Origin: Desulfovibrio legallii
Lineage (GTDB): Bacteria > Desulfobacterota > Desulfovibrionia > Desulfovibrionales > Desulfovibrionaceae
NCBI RefSeq assembly: GCF_900102485.1
Contig: NZ_FNBX01000004.1
Coordinates: 62,001-126,000, forward strand
Direction of reading: 5' to 3'
Length of the DNA: 64,000 nt
The notes under the pieces are model-generated. The model was not told where the DNA came from. It saw nothing but the letters and a program-made list of their open reading frames with translations, and did no database searches. Positions 38,139 to 47,448 of this stretch are shown here, piece by piece. Within the stretch, counting starts at the first letter, position 1. Every line of letters begins with the position of its first letter. A program made the translations under genes and the position numbers.

Positions 38139-39074
38139 ATGGCCCACATGACGCAGCCCCCCGCTTTCTCCTCCCCTTTGGCGGCGCTTTTGCCGCAGTG
38201 GTGCGACCACCTGCTGGCCGAGCGGGGCCTGGCCGCCCGCACCGTGGAGGCCTACCGCCAGGATCTGGAAAGTTTTTTCCTGTTTCAGGAAGAGCTGGCC
38301 TTGAGCGGCGGCCGCCTGGCGGTCGCGCCGGACGAACAGGAGCTTTTTCTCTATCTCTCCTGGCTCAGGGCACACCAGAACACGGGACGAACCCTGGCGC
38401 GGCGGCTTTCCGCCCTGCGGGCCTTCTTTGCCTTTGCCCTGGACGCGGGCGCGGTGGCGCAGAATCCCGCCCTGCTGCTGGAGAATCCCAAGCTCCCCCT
38501 CCACCTTCCAGAAGTGCTGCGCAAGGAGGAGATGGAAGCCCTGCTGGCCCAGCCGGATTGCAGCGTCAAAACAGGCGCGCGCGACCGTTGCATGCTGGAA
38601 ATGCTTTACGCGGCCGGGCTGCGGGTTTCCGAGCTCTGCAACCTAGCCGTGCTGGATCTGGATCTGCAGCGGGGCCTGGTGCGGGTCTTCGGCAAGGGCT
38701 CCAAAGAGCGCCTCGTCCCCCTGCACGACGCCATGCAGCGGATGCTCGCCGTGTACCTCCAGTCCTGGCGGCCTGCCTTCAAGCCCACGGGGGGACAGCT
38801 TTTCGTCAACCGTTCGGGCCGGGCCCTGAGCCGACAGTATGTCTGGAAGATGGTCAAAAAATACGCCCTGCAGGCGGGCATCCGCCGCGCCATTTCGCCG
38901 CACACTTTCCGCCACTCCTTTGCCACGCACCTGCTGGAAGGCGGCGCGGACCTGCGGTCCGTCCAGCTGCTGCTGGGCCATGCGGACATCAGCGCCACGG
39001 AAATCTATACCCATGTGCAGGCCGAGCGGCTGCGTGCCCTGCACCACCAGTTCCACCCCCGGAGCCGCGCGTGA
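38139..39074 (+). CDS. xerD: Tyrosine recombinase XerD-type
   Basis: Xer recombinases resolve chromosome dimers at dif. The 311-residue protein has a SAM-like N-terminal domain and the catalytic residues R162 (AAGLRVSEL), H255 and R258 (PHTFRHSFATH), H281 (LLGHADISATEIYTHV) and Y290. Length and order fit XerC/XerD. XerD is favoured by the 160-170 region, but XerC or a XerH-like single recombinase is possible. It overlaps the next gene by four bases (GTGA). No dif site was identified in the window. Confidence 0.9.
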   Translation: MAHMTQPPAFSSPLAALLPQWCDHLLAERGLAARTVEAYRQDLESFFLFQEELALSGGRLAVAPDEQELFLYLSWLRAHQNTGRTLARRLSALRAFFAFALDAGAVAQNPALLLENPKLPLHLPEVLRKEEMEALLAQPDCSVKTGARDRCMLEMLYAAGLRVSELCNLAVLDLDLQRGLVRVFGKGSKERLVPLHDAMQRMLAVYLQSWRPAFKPTGGQLFVNRSGRALSRQYVWKMVKKYALQAGIRRAISPHTFRHSFATHLLEGGADLRSVQLLLGHADISATEIYTHVQAERLRALHHQFHPRSRA

Positions 39075-41761
39075 ACCCCGTCACCCTGGTCACCTGCCAC
39101 GCCAACGCGGATTTTGACGCCTTTGCGGCCATGCTGGCGGCCCGCCGTCTGTACGCGCCCTGCGCCCTGCTCTTTCCCGGCACGCAGGAGCGGGGCCTGC
39201 AAAAGCTCTACGCTGCCCTGGACCATAAGGCCTACGATTTTGTCAGCGCCGAAAACCTGGACTGGACGGCCTTTGACCGTCTGGTGCTGGTGGATACCCG
39301 CCAGCGCGGCCGGGTGCGTCATGCGGCCCCACTGCTGGACCGTCCCGGCATCCGGGTGGAGGTCTGGGACCACCACCCCGACGCCGCCGACGACGTGGCT
39401 GCGGATGCGTCCCACACGGCCCGGGTGGGCGCGCTGACCAGCCTTATGGTGGGCCGCCTGCGCGAGCGCGGCATCCGGATCACGCCGGAAGAGGCCACCC
39501 TGCTGGGCCTGGGCATTTACGGAGACACGGGTTCCTTCACCTACTCCTCCACGACGGAAGAGGACTTCCAGGCCGCGGCCTGGCTGCTGAGCCAGGGCAT
39601 GGACGTAAACCGCATAGACGACCTGGCCGCCCACCAGCTTACCAGCCTGCACGTCCAGGCCCTCAACAGCCTTTTGGAATCGGTGCGCACCTATACTGTC
39701 AACGAGGTGCCCGTGGCCGTGGCCGAAGCCTCCATGGAGCACTACCTGGGCGACTTCGCCTATCTGGCGCACCGGCTTATGGAAATGGAAAAATTTCCGG
39801 CGCTCTTTGCCATCGGCAGGATGGAGGACCGCATCCAGGTGGTGGCCCGCAGCCGCAGCGAGGCCGTCAATGTGGGCGACGTCTGCGCCGCTTTGGGTGG
39901 CGGGGGACACGCCTACGCCGCTTCGGCCTCCATCCGTTCCATGACCCTGCACGAAGTGCGGGAAACCATCCTGCGGGAACTCTACGCCCAGGCCCATCCG
40001 GACAAAACCGCCAGGGATTATATGTCCGCCCCGGCCGTGGGCATTGAAGCCGGCGCCGCCATCCGGGCGGCGGACGAACTTATGCTCCACTTCGGGCTCA
40101 AGGCCGTACCCGTTTTTGCGCCGGGCACGCGCGTCTGTGTGGGCCTGCTGGACGCGCAGACGGCCTCCCGCGCTGTGGTCCACGGCCTGGGCGACGCTAG
40201 GGCGGAAGAATACATGACCCGCCATGTGCGCACCCTGCCGCCGGAGGCGAGCCTCCAGGATCTTACGGACGTCATCGTGGGCGGTCGGCAGCGCCTGGCC
40301 CCCATTGTGGAAGGGGGGAAGGTTGCAGGGGTGGTCACCCGCACGGACCTCATCAACGTCTTTGCCAACGCCACGGGCCACCGGCCGGAGCAGAGCGCCG
40401 CCGGCGGCAAGGAGCGCTCCCTGGCCAAACTCATCCAGGACCGCCTGCCCGCGCCCACGCGGGATCTGCTCCACCTGGCGGGACGCCTGGGCGCGTCCCT
40501 CGGCCTGCCCGTCTATGTGGTTGGGGGCTTTGTGCGCGACCTTCTGCTGCAGCGGCCCAACCAGGATATAGACCTGGTGGCGGAAGGCGACGGCCTGCGT
40601 CTGGCCCGCGCCTTGGCCAAAGAGCTGGGCGGCAGGGTAAGGGAGCACCGCAAGTTCCTGACCTCCATGGTTATTTTTACAGATACCCAGGGCCGCGAGC
40701 AGCGCCTGGATGTGGCCACGGCCCGCCTGGAATACTACGAACATCCGGCGGCTCTGCCCACGGTGGAGCTTTCGTCCATCAAAATGGACCTCTTCCGGCG
40801 GGATTTTTCCATCAATGCTCTGGCCGTGCGCTTGGACGGCTCCTTCGGCCAGCTGGTGGATTTTTTTGGCGGCCAGCGGGACATCAAGGATAAGGTCATC
40901 CGCGTGCTGCACACCCTGAGCTTTGTGGAAGACCCCACCCGCTGCCTGCGCGCCGTGCGTTTTGAGCAGCGCTACGGCTTCCACATCGGGCAGGGGACGG
41001 AAAAGCTGATCAAAAATGCCCTCTCCCTCAAGCTCATGGACCGGCTTTCGCCCCAGCGCCTGTACGGCGAATTCAGACACCTCTGCGAAGAAGACGCGCC
41101 CCTGGCCTGCTTTACGCGCATGGATCAGCTGGGCATCTGGGAGGCCATTGCCCCCCAGCTTGGGCTCACCCCCACGCGCAAGGCGCTGCTGCAACGGCTG
41201 CAGGAAATTTCCGGCTGGTACCGCCTGCTTTATTTTGAGGAAGAGCCCCTCCCCTGGCTGGTCTATTTTCTGGGCCTCAACCACGGCCTGAATTACGCCC
41301 TCACGGCGGAACACTACCGACGTCTGGGCCTGCCCGAAGCCCTGCGCGCCGTTGTGCTGAGCCAGAGGGAACATCTGCGCTCCCTGGGCAGCCAGCTTGC
41401 CCGCCGACAGGCGGAAGGCGCCGCCCCCAGCGCGCTCTGCGCCCTGCTGCGCCCGCTGCGGCTAGAATTTCTGCTCTACCTTATGGCCCAGACCAGCGAC
41501 GCGCCCCTACAAAAAAATATTTCCCGCTACATCACCCAGTGGCGGCGGGAAACGGCGGACATCACGGGCGACGACCTGCGCCGCCTGGGGCTCGCCCCCG
41601 GCCCGGCCTGCGGGCGCATTCTGGCGGCAGTGCTGCGCGCCAAACTGGATGGCCAGGCCCCCACGGCTGAAAGCCAGCTGGCCCTGGCCGCCAGCCTCAT
41701 CGGCCAAGAGCAGGGAAAGGAGGAAGCCGCCCGGCCCACCCCCCTTGCCCACCGGCCGTAA
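39071..41761 (+). CDS. DHH phosphoesterase-CBS-tRNA nucleotidyltransferase fusion
   Basis: This 896-residue protein joins three modules. Residues about 1-310 are a DHH/DHHA1 phosphoesterase (TCHANADFDAF, VDTR, WDHHPDA, GGGGHAYAAS). Residues about 315-430 hold two CBS domains. From about 480 there is a class II polymerase-beta-type nucleotidyltransferase (YVVGGFVRDLLLQRPNQDID and RRDFSINALAV). Similar fusions are known in delta-proteobacteria and cyanobacteria, where the enzyme adds A or CC to tRNA ends. The CBS pair probably senses adenine nucleotides, and the DHH part may trim RNA or nucleotides. It starts with GTG overlapping xerD. Which nucleotides it adds cannot be read reliably by eye. 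Confidence 0.9.
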   Translation: MNPVTLVTCHANADFDAFAAMLAARRLYAPCALLFPGTQERGLQKLYAALDHKAYDFVSAENLDWTAFDRLVLVDTRQRGRVRHAAPLLDRPGIRVEVWDHHPDAADDVAADASHTARVGALTSLMVGRLRERGIRITPEEATLLGLGIYGDTGSFTYSSTTEEDFQAAAWLLSQGMDVNRIDDLAAHQLTSLHVQALNSLLESVRTYTVNEVPVAVAEASMEHYLGDFAYLAHRLMEMEKFPALFAIGRMEDRIQVVARSRSEAVNVGDVCAALGGGGHAYAASASIRSMTLHEVRETILRELYAQAHPDKTARDYMSAPAVGIEAGAAIRAADELMLHFGLKAVPVFAPGTRVCVGLLDAQTASRAVVHGLGDARAEEYMTRHVRTLPPEASLQDLTDVIVGGRQRLAPIVEGGKVAGVVTRTDLINVFANATGHRPEQSAAGGKERSLAKLIQDRLPAPTRDLLHLAGRLGASLGLPVYVVGGFVRDLLLQRPNQDIDLVAEGDGLRLARALAKELGGRVREHRKFLTSMVIFTDTQGREQRLDVATARLEYYEHPAALPTVELSSIKMDLFRRDFSINALAVRLDGSFGQLVDFFGGQRDIKDKVIRVLHTLSFVEDPTRCLRAVRFEQRYGFHIGQGTEKLIKNALSLKLMDRLSPQRLYGEFRHLCEEDAPLACFTRMDQLGIWEAIAPQLGLTPTRKALLQRLQEISGWYRLLYFEEEPLPWLVYFLGLNHGLNYALTAEHYRRLGLPEALRAVVLSQREHLRSLGSQLARRQAEGAAPSALCALLRPLRLEFLLYLMAQTSDAPLQKNISRYITQWRRETADITGDDLRRLGLAPGPACGRILAAVLRAKLDGQAPTAESQLALAASLIGQEQGKEEAARPTPLAHRP

Positions 41762-41781
41762 GCGGTGTATAGCTCAACATT

Positions 41782-42318
41782 ATGAAACAATTGTGGGCGC
41801 CTTGGCGCATAGACTATATCCTGGGCCCGAAACCCGACGTCTGCGTGTTCTGCCTGCCCCAGGACACGGCCGAAGACGCGGAACGGCTCGTGCTCTATCG
41901 CGGAAAAAACGCTTTTGTGATCATGAACAAATACCCGTACAATAACGGGCACATCATGGTCTGCCCCTACCGCCACGTCATGCTTCTGGCCGCGCTTTCC
42001 CGCCAGGAAGCTCATGAAGTCATGGACCTGTTGCAGGCTTGCGCCACAATCTTAAAGGAACACTTTAATTGCCCAGGCATCAACATCGGCCTGAATCAGG
42101 GCGAAGCCGCGGGCGCGGGCATCCGGGAGCATCTGCACTTTCACCTGGTGCCGCGCTGGAACGGGGATTCCTCTTTCATGGCCGTTTTTGACGAAGTGCG
42201 CACCATGCCGCAGCATCTGAGCCGCAGCTATGCGGCCTTGCTGCCGTTTTTTGCACCCCAGGCCATGGCTGCCCGCCTGGCGGCCCTGGCGGATTGCGTC
42301 GAGCAACAACGCCTCTGA
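41782..42318 (+). CDS. HIT-family nucleotide hydrolase/transferase
   Basis: The 178-residue protein has the histidine triad as HLHFHLVPRW (H117, H119, H121) and an N-terminal CVFC (C21, C24) that may bind zinc together with H65. HIT proteins hydrolyse or transfer nucleotides, such as AMP-lysine or Ap4A. The WAPWR start and length resemble the Ap4A phosphorylase-like bacterial group. It starts 20 bases after the nucleotidyltransferase fusion gene and is probably in the same operon. Confidence 0.9.
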   Translation: MKQLWAPWRIDYILGPKPDVCVFCLPQDTAEDAERLVLYRGKNAFVIMNKYPYNNGHIMVCPYRHVMLLAALSRQEAHEVMDLLQACATILKEHFNCPGINIGLNQGEAAGAGIREHLHFHLVPRWNGDSSFMAVFDEVRTMPQHLSRSYAALLPFFAPQAMAARLAALADCVEQQRL

Positions 42319-42757
42319 CGCCGCTGCTGTCCGCATGGCGACGGCCAGGGCCGTTCTTCGGCACAGATTTCTGGTTCCGCAACCCGCTGCCGGAGCTTCC
42401 TTGCAGCGCCAGGTGCCTCTGCGGCCGGTAGCCCGCGGCTTGCGCCCCGAACCAGCCCTTTTACGGCACGACCGCCGCGCAAGGCCGTGCCGCACGGTCC
42501 GCCGTCGCCGGGACCGTCATGACCGGGGAGCGGGCAATCCTCGGCGGAAAAATGCGGCCCGCCTGGAGCACAGCGCCTGGTGAGAACGGATGTTCCCAAG
42601 GGCAGGCAAGACGTTCGCTCCGGCGCTTAAGCGCGCAGCAAAGCTGCGCCTGCGCCATTGCAGCGGGCGTCTGCTCACGCAGCCGGGGCGGAACGCGCCG
42701 TCCGCAACAGCCCGTACAGTTTGTTTCAGCCTTTTTTAGCCTGTGAGGAGTTTGCCC
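42319..42757. other. Intergenic region with a degenerate repeat copy
   Basis: This 439-base region holds no supported gene. Bases 42611-42689 are a partial copy (D) of the dispersed intergenic repeat, in the orientation of copy A: TCGCTCCGGCGCTTAA, an altered GCGCAGCAAAGCTGCGC inverted repeat and GCGGGCGTCTGCTCACGCAG. Both end palindromes are missing. Confidence 0.65.
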
Positions 42758-43240
42758 ATGCGGTATGTCAAGGTTCTGCTGCTGGCCGTGGCGTTTTTCC
42801 TGTCCCTGGTCTTCTTTTTCCAGAACCAGGCCTCCCTTTCCCAACAACTGGTGCTCACGCTCAACCTCTTTTTCATCCCGCCCATGTCTTCCATCGCGCT
42901 GCCCTTCTATTTTCTGGTGGTGGCGGCCTTTGCCCTGGGCGCGCTCTTCACCCTCTGTTTTCTGGTCTGGGATAAGGTTAACCTTTCCGCCCGCCTGCTG
43001 AAGCACAAGTGGCAGATCAGCAGCCTGGAACGGGAAGTGGAAAAGCTCCGCAAAAAGCTGGGCAGCGAATCCGCCCGCTCCGCCTTCCTGCGCAAAGCCG
43101 ACAAGTCCACAGCGCTGGAAGCAAAAACCGGCGGAAAAACCGCTACCGCGACCCAGCCCGCAGAAGCGTCGGCCTGTGCCGCGCCGCAGGCCGCTGACAT
43201 CAACGGAGCGGTGCTGGCCCCGGATCCGGATCGGCCTTAG
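42758..43240 (+). CDS. lapA: LapA-domain (DUF1049) inner-membrane protein
   Basis: The 160-residue protein has two membrane segments (residues about 5-22 and 48-70), with QNQASLSQQLVLTLNLFF between them. A coiled-coil follows (ISSLEREVEKLRKKL), then a low-complexity Ala/Thr/Pro tail. This is the LapA/YciS layout. In E. coli, LapA and LapB help control lipopolysaccharide synthesis. No lapB is adjacent. It starts at ATG 42758 behind GAGGAG; a GTG five codons upstream is less likely. Confidence 0.8.
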   Translation: MRYVKVLLLAVAFFLSLVFFFQNQASLSQQLVLTLNLFFIPPMSSIALPFYFLVVAAFALGALFTLCFLVWDKVNLSARLLKHKWQISSLEREVEKLRKKLGSESARSAFLRKADKSTALEAKTGGKTATATQPAEASACAAPQAADINGAVLAPDPDRP

Positions 43241-43377
43241 CCGATTCCCCACCGGGCCCCTGGGCCCACCGCCGCAGTGCGCTTCGGCTCCCGGCGGCGT
43301 TATGCCGCTTTGCGCCATGTGCTGCGCCCGTACCTTGCGTGCGGGCGCATTTTTCCCCACCCTCTACCCCCTGCGCC

Positions 43378-46149
43378 ATGCCCGAAACCCCGGTAAAAAT
43401 AACCCCCATGTTTGAGCAATACCTGCGCATCAAGGCGGAACACCCTGATGCCCTGCTCTTCTACCGCATGGGAGATTTTTACGAGCTGTTCTTTGACGAC
43501 GCCCGCACGGCCGCGCGCGAGCTGCGCATCGCCCTCACCAGCCGCAGCCGCGATGCGGAAAATCCCGTGCCCATGTGCGGCGTGCCCTGGCACGCCGTGG
43601 AAAGCTACATCGCCCAGCTCATCAGCAAGGGCTACCAGATCGCCATCTGCGACCAGACCGAAGACCCCAAGGCCGCCAAGGGGCTGGTCAAGCGCGCCGT
43701 CACCAGGGTGGTGACGCCGGGCACCGTGCTGGAGGACGCCAACCTTCAGACCAAAAGCCACAACTACCTGGGCGCGCTCTGCGCCGCAGCCCCGGACCAG
43801 GGTGGGGCCTTTGCCTGGGCGGACATCTCCACCGGCCAGTGGTCCGGCCTGGAATTCAAACGCCCCGCCGAGCTCTGGCAATGGGTGCAGAAGCTGGCCC
43901 CGCGCGAGCTGCTTCTGCCTGAGGGCCTGGAGCCGCCCCCGCGCACAGCGCTGGAGGGCATCCGCCTTGTGCGTCTGCCCCGCCCCCAGTTCGATCTCAA
44001 GCGCGCCACGGAACGGGTGCTGACCGCCCAGGGCGTGCGCGAGCCCGGAGCCCTGGGCCTGGAGGGCAGGCCGGAGCTGATCCGCGCCTGCGGCGCGCTG
44101 CTGCTCTACCTGACCCGCACGCAGATGCGCAGCCCGGACCACCTCCAGCCCTTCCGCCCGCTGGACCTGAGCCGCCGCCTGATCATTGACGATATCACCG
44201 AGCGCAACCTGGAAATTTTCGTCCGCCTCAACGGCCGTAAGGGCAAGGGCACGCTGCGCCAGGTGCTGGACCAGACCCTGACCCCCATGGGCGGCCGCCT
44301 GCTGGAGGATATGCTGCGCCACCCCTGGCGCGAGGCCGGTCCCATCCGGCGCATCCAGGACGCTGTGGACTTTTTCCACCAGAGCGACGCCCGGCGCGAA
44401 GCCCTGCGCGCGGCCCTGGAACGGGTCTACGATCTGGAGCGGCTCTCCACCCGCATCAGCCTGAACCAAGGCGCGCCGCGCGACTGCATCGCCCTGCGGG
44501 AAAGCCTCGCCGCCCTGCCCGCTGTGCTGGCGGCCCTGACGGAAGCCTTCCCCGCCAATGCGGAGGCCGCTCAGGAAGCCGCCGCCCCGTCGCCCCCCAA
44601 GGCCATAGCCGAAATGCTGCGCGGCTGGGACAGCCTGGAAGACTGCGCAAACCTGCTCGCCGCCGCCCTGGTGGACAATCCGCCCGTGGCGATCACCGAC
44701 GGCGGTCTGTTCAAGGCCGGCTACAACCCAGAGCTGGACCGGCTGCTGGATCTGGCCGAGCACGGGGAACAGAAACTGCAGGCCATGCTGACCGAAGAGC
44801 AGACCAAAACCGGCATCAGCCGCCTCAAGCTGGGCTGCAACCGCGTTTTCGGCTACTACTACGAAATTTCCCGCGCGGCCCACAGCGGCCCTGTTCCCTA
44901 CCACTTCATCCGCCGCCAGAGCCTGGCCAATGCGGAGCGCTTCACCACTACGGAGCTCAAAGAGCTGGAAGAAGAGCTGCTCTCCGCGGCGGAAAAGCGC
45001 AAGAGCCTTGAATACGAGCTGTTTCAGGCTTTGCGCGCCCAACTGGCGGCCCAGCGCCCGCGCATCGTCCAGATGGCCGACTGCATCGCTCACCTGGACT
45101 ACTGGCAGAGCCTCGCCCAGGTGGCCCGCGCCCAGGGCTGGCGTCGCCCGGAGCTCACCGCCGACGCCAATCTGGAAATCCGCCAGGGCCGTCACCCGGT
45201 GGTAGAGGCCATGCTGGGCCGGGCCAACTTCGTGCCCAACGACGTTATTCTGGACGACCGTCGCCGCCTCTGCCTGCTCACCGGCCCCAATATGGCTGGC
45301 AAATCCACCGTGCTGCGTCAGGTGGCCATCATCTGCCTTCTGGCGCAGATGGGCTCCATGGTGCCCGCGGACGCGGCGCGCCTCGGCCTGGTGGACCGCC
45401 TTTTTTCCCGCGTGGGGGCCTCGGACAACCTGGCCCAGGGCCAGAGCACCTTTATGGTGGAAATGATGGAGACGGCCCGCATCCTGCGGCAGGCCACCAA
45501 GCGCAGCCTGATCATTCTGGACGAAATCGGCCGGGGCACCAGCACCTACGATGGTGTGGCCCTGGCCTGGGCCGTAGTGGAAGACCTGGCCCGCCGCGCG
45601 GGCGGCGAGCTGCGCACCCTCTTCGCCACCCACTACCACGAGCTCACCGCCCTGGAAGGCCGCGTGCCCGGCGTTTTCACCATGAATATCGCTATCCGCG
45701 AATACAATAACGACATCCTTTTTCTGCACAAGCTGGTGCCCGGCCCCTCGGACCGCAGCTACGGCGTGGAAGTGGCCCGCCTGGCCGGCGTGCCAGGGCC
45801 CGTGGTGCACAGGGCCCGGACCATCCTGGAAGGCCTGGAGCGAGGCCGCGAAGGCGCGCGCAAAACCGTAGCCACGGCCGTGGCCCTGCCCGGCATTGAT
45901 CTGCCGGAACCGCCCCCCGAACCGGAGGCGGAAGCCCTGCCCGAACCGGCGTTGCCGGAAAACCAGGAGCATCCCCTGGTGCGCCTGCTGCGCGACCTCA
46001 CGCCCGAAGCCCTCAGCCCCCTGGAGGCCCTGCGCCTGCTTATGGAATGGAAAAAACTCTGGGCGGACGCGCCTGCGCCGGGCATGGCCGCCTCCGCAGC
46101 TTCAGACTATGGACCGGACGACGAACCGCCGCCCCTGCCGGGGGTGTAG
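43378..46149 (+). CDS. mutS: DNA mismatch repair protein MutS
   Basis: MutS recognises mismatches. The 923-residue protein has the N-terminal mismatch-binding motif RMGDFYELFFDDA with the Phe-X-Glu element, followed by the connector, lever and clamp domains. Its ATPase has Walker A GPNMAGKST near residue 636 and LIILDEIGRGTSTYDG. FATHYHELTALEG follows. The C-terminal 100 residues are Pro/Glu-rich before a short conserved helical end (DLTPEALSPLEALRLLMEWK). I start at ATG 43378, where MutS homology begins. It stands alone between lapA and a DUF1992 gene. Confidence 0.97.
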   Translation: MPETPVKITPMFEQYLRIKAEHPDALLFYRMGDFYELFFDDARTAARELRIALTSRSRDAENPVPMCGVPWHAVESYIAQLISKGYQIAICDQTEDPKAAKGLVKRAVTRVVTPGTVLEDANLQTKSHNYLGALCAAAPDQGGAFAWADISTGQWSGLEFKRPAELWQWVQKLAPRELLLPEGLEPPPRTALEGIRLVRLPRPQFDLKRATERVLTAQGVREPGALGLEGRPELIRACGALLLYLTRTQMRSPDHLQPFRPLDLSRRLIIDDITERNLEIFVRLNGRKGKGTLRQVLDQTLTPMGGRLLEDMLRHPWREAGPIRRIQDAVDFFHQSDARREALRAALERVYDLERLSTRISLNQGAPRDCIALRESLAALPAVLAALTEAFPANAEAAQEAAAPSPPKAIAEMLRGWDSLEDCANLLAAALVDNPPVAITDGGLFKAGYNPELDRLLDLAEHGEQKLQAMLTEEQTKTGISRLKLGCNRVFGYYYEISRAAHSGPVPYHFIRRQSLANAERFTTTELKELEEELLSAAEKRKSLEYELFQALRAQLAAQRPRIVQMADCIAHLDYWQSLAQVARAQGWRRPELTADANLEIRQGRHPVVEAMLGRANFVPNDVILDDRRRLCLLTGPNMAGKSTVLRQVAIICLLAQMGSMVPADAARLGLVDRLFSRVGASDNLAQGQSTFMVEMMETARILRQATKRSLIILDEIGRGTSTYDGVALAWAVVEDLARRAGGELRTLFATHYHELTALEGRVPGVFTMNIAIREYNNDILFLHKLVPGPSDRSYGVEVARLAGVPGPVVHRARTILEGLERGREGARKTVATAVALPGIDLPEPPPEPEAEALPEPALPENQEHPLVRLLRDLTPEALSPLEALRLLMEWKKLWADAPAPGMAASAASDYGPDDEPPPLPGV

Positions 46150-46337
46150 GGAACGTTGTCGCTTGGGGGAGGATGAACAGCCTATTGGAACATTACCACA
46201 TTGCAATGCCGTAACGTTCTTCGTCTCGGTAACGGACGAACACAAACGCCCCCTCCATTCAAAATTTCCCCTCAAAAACACGCACAGGCCTTGCGGGGAG
46301 CGCAGAAAAAACGCGGGCATCCGCGGGGTTCAACGCC

Positions 46338-46763
46338 ATGGCAGAAGCCAACCCTTTTTCCGTCATCCAGTTTATCGCGGAACAACGCATCGCCGAGGCC
46401 CAGGCCGAGGGCGCGTTTGACAACCTGCCCGGCACAGGCCGCCCCCTGGAGCTGGAAGACATGAGTCATGTGCCGGAAGAGCTGCGCATGGCCTACAAAA
46501 TCCTGCGCAATGCGGGCTGCCTGCCGCCGGAGCTGGAGCAGCGCAAGGAATTGAACCGGCTGGCGGATCTGCTGGAGCAGTGCGAGGACGAACAGGAGCG
46601 CGTGCGCCAGATGCAGCGCCTGCGCTTCATGGTCTTGCGGGCCCAGGTGCGTTTTCAGCGGCCCATCCGCCTGGAACAGGACGACCCGTACTACGACCGC
46701 CTGCTGGACCGTCTTTCCCGCGCTGAAGGCGCGGCGGCCCAAGCGCAGAAAAAGTCGCACTGA
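46338..46763 (+). CDS. DUF1992 (DnaJ-homologue C28-like) protein
   Basis: The 141-residue protein contains the DUF1992 domain: AEQRIAEAQAEGAFDNLPGT, then GRPLELEDMSHVPEELRMAYKI in two short conserved pieces, and a charged helical C-terminus. The family is named for similarity to DNAJC28, but it lacks a J domain here. The function is unknown. It starts with ATG about 190 bases after mutS. Confidence 0.85.
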   Translation: MAEANPFSVIQFIAEQRIAEAQAEGAFDNLPGTGRPLELEDMSHVPEELRMAYKILRNAGCLPPELEQRKELNRLADLLEQCEDEQERVRQMQRLRFMVLRAQVRFQRPIRLEQDDPYYDRLLDRLSRAEGAAAQAQKKSH

Positions 46764-46906
46764 GGCCGCAGGGCTGCGGCATTTCTCCTGCGGCATGGCG
46801 GCAGGGTCCGCAGGGCGATGCAGGGGAGGCCCCGACGGCAGCCGACACAGCGGCGCGCCGACAGAACCCCTTGCCTGTCTGCCCCTGCCGGGAATCCGAT
46901 GCCCTC

Positions 46907-47353
46907 TTACTCCGCGCTGCGCAGAGCCGCGCGCACTTCCGCTTCCTCGGCCGGGGCAAAATCCCGACTGAGCGATTCCGGGATGCGCACAGGCCGGCCG
47001 CTGGCATAATCAATATAAATCCAAAGCGTTTCGGCTTCGGCCAGCAAAGCCGCGTCGGCAGCGCGCCAGAAGAGGTAGCGCCGCGTGCACTGGCGCGAGG
47101 CGAAGTCCGCCACCCAGGTGGCCGCGTAGATCGTCTGCCCCGCCACCGCCGGTTTGCGGTAGGTAATGCAGTGCTGCCGCACCACCCAGCCCTGCCCCAG
47201 GGCCGCATAGCGCTCCATGCTCCAGCCGTTGGCCGCGGAATGGGCCACGGCCAGATCCTGCATCCACTGCACATAGCGCAGGTTGCTTACCCGGCCCTGC
47301 ATGTCCATATCCGCATCCGTCACGGTTATTTTCTGGATATGATACCGTTCCAT
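46907..47353 (-). CDS. Hotdog-fold acyl-CoA thioesterase (4HBT)
   Basis: The 148-residue protein is a hotdog thioesterase of the 4-hydroxybenzoyl-CoA type. It shows TVTDADMDMQGRVSNLRYVQ, where the family usually has D.D..G.VN...Y, followed by a helical segment and WVVRQHCITYRKPA. The usual catalytic Asp is at the DMDMQG position. The natural acyl-CoA is unknown. I start at ATG 47353 because an AAAGGA ribosome binding site lies six bases upstream. It lies 94 bases upstream of the fhs stop and is convergent with the DUF1992 gene. Confidence 0.85.
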   Translation of the reverse strand: MERYHIQKITVTDADMDMQGRVSNLRYVQWMQDLAVAHSAANGWSMERYAALGQGWVVRQHCITYRKPAVAGQTIYAATWVADFASRQCTRRYLFWRAADAALLAEAETLWIYIDYASGRPVRIPESLSRDFAPAEEAEVRAALRSAE

Positions 47354-47422
47354 ACGCATTCCTTTGTCGCGCGGCTCCCGAACGTCCACACCTGAAGCGC
47401 TGTGCGGCGGGCAACCGCTGCC

Positions 47423-47448
47423 AGGGCATTTCACCGTTGCCATGCCCT
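47423..47448. repeat. Isolated repeat-end palindrome at the fhs stop codon
   Basis: AGGGCAT and ATGCCCT flank TTCACCGTTGCC. This is a degenerate form of the end palindrome of the 148-bp repeat. It runs into the TAG stop codon of fhs, just as the palindrome of copy A does at dapB. Confidence 0.7.

Noticed and set aside
43300..45972. An 890-codon minus-strand frame opposite mutS
   Set aside because: It mirrors the mutS coding frame; the composition (His, Gly, Gln rich) is typical of antisense frames in GC-rich genes.
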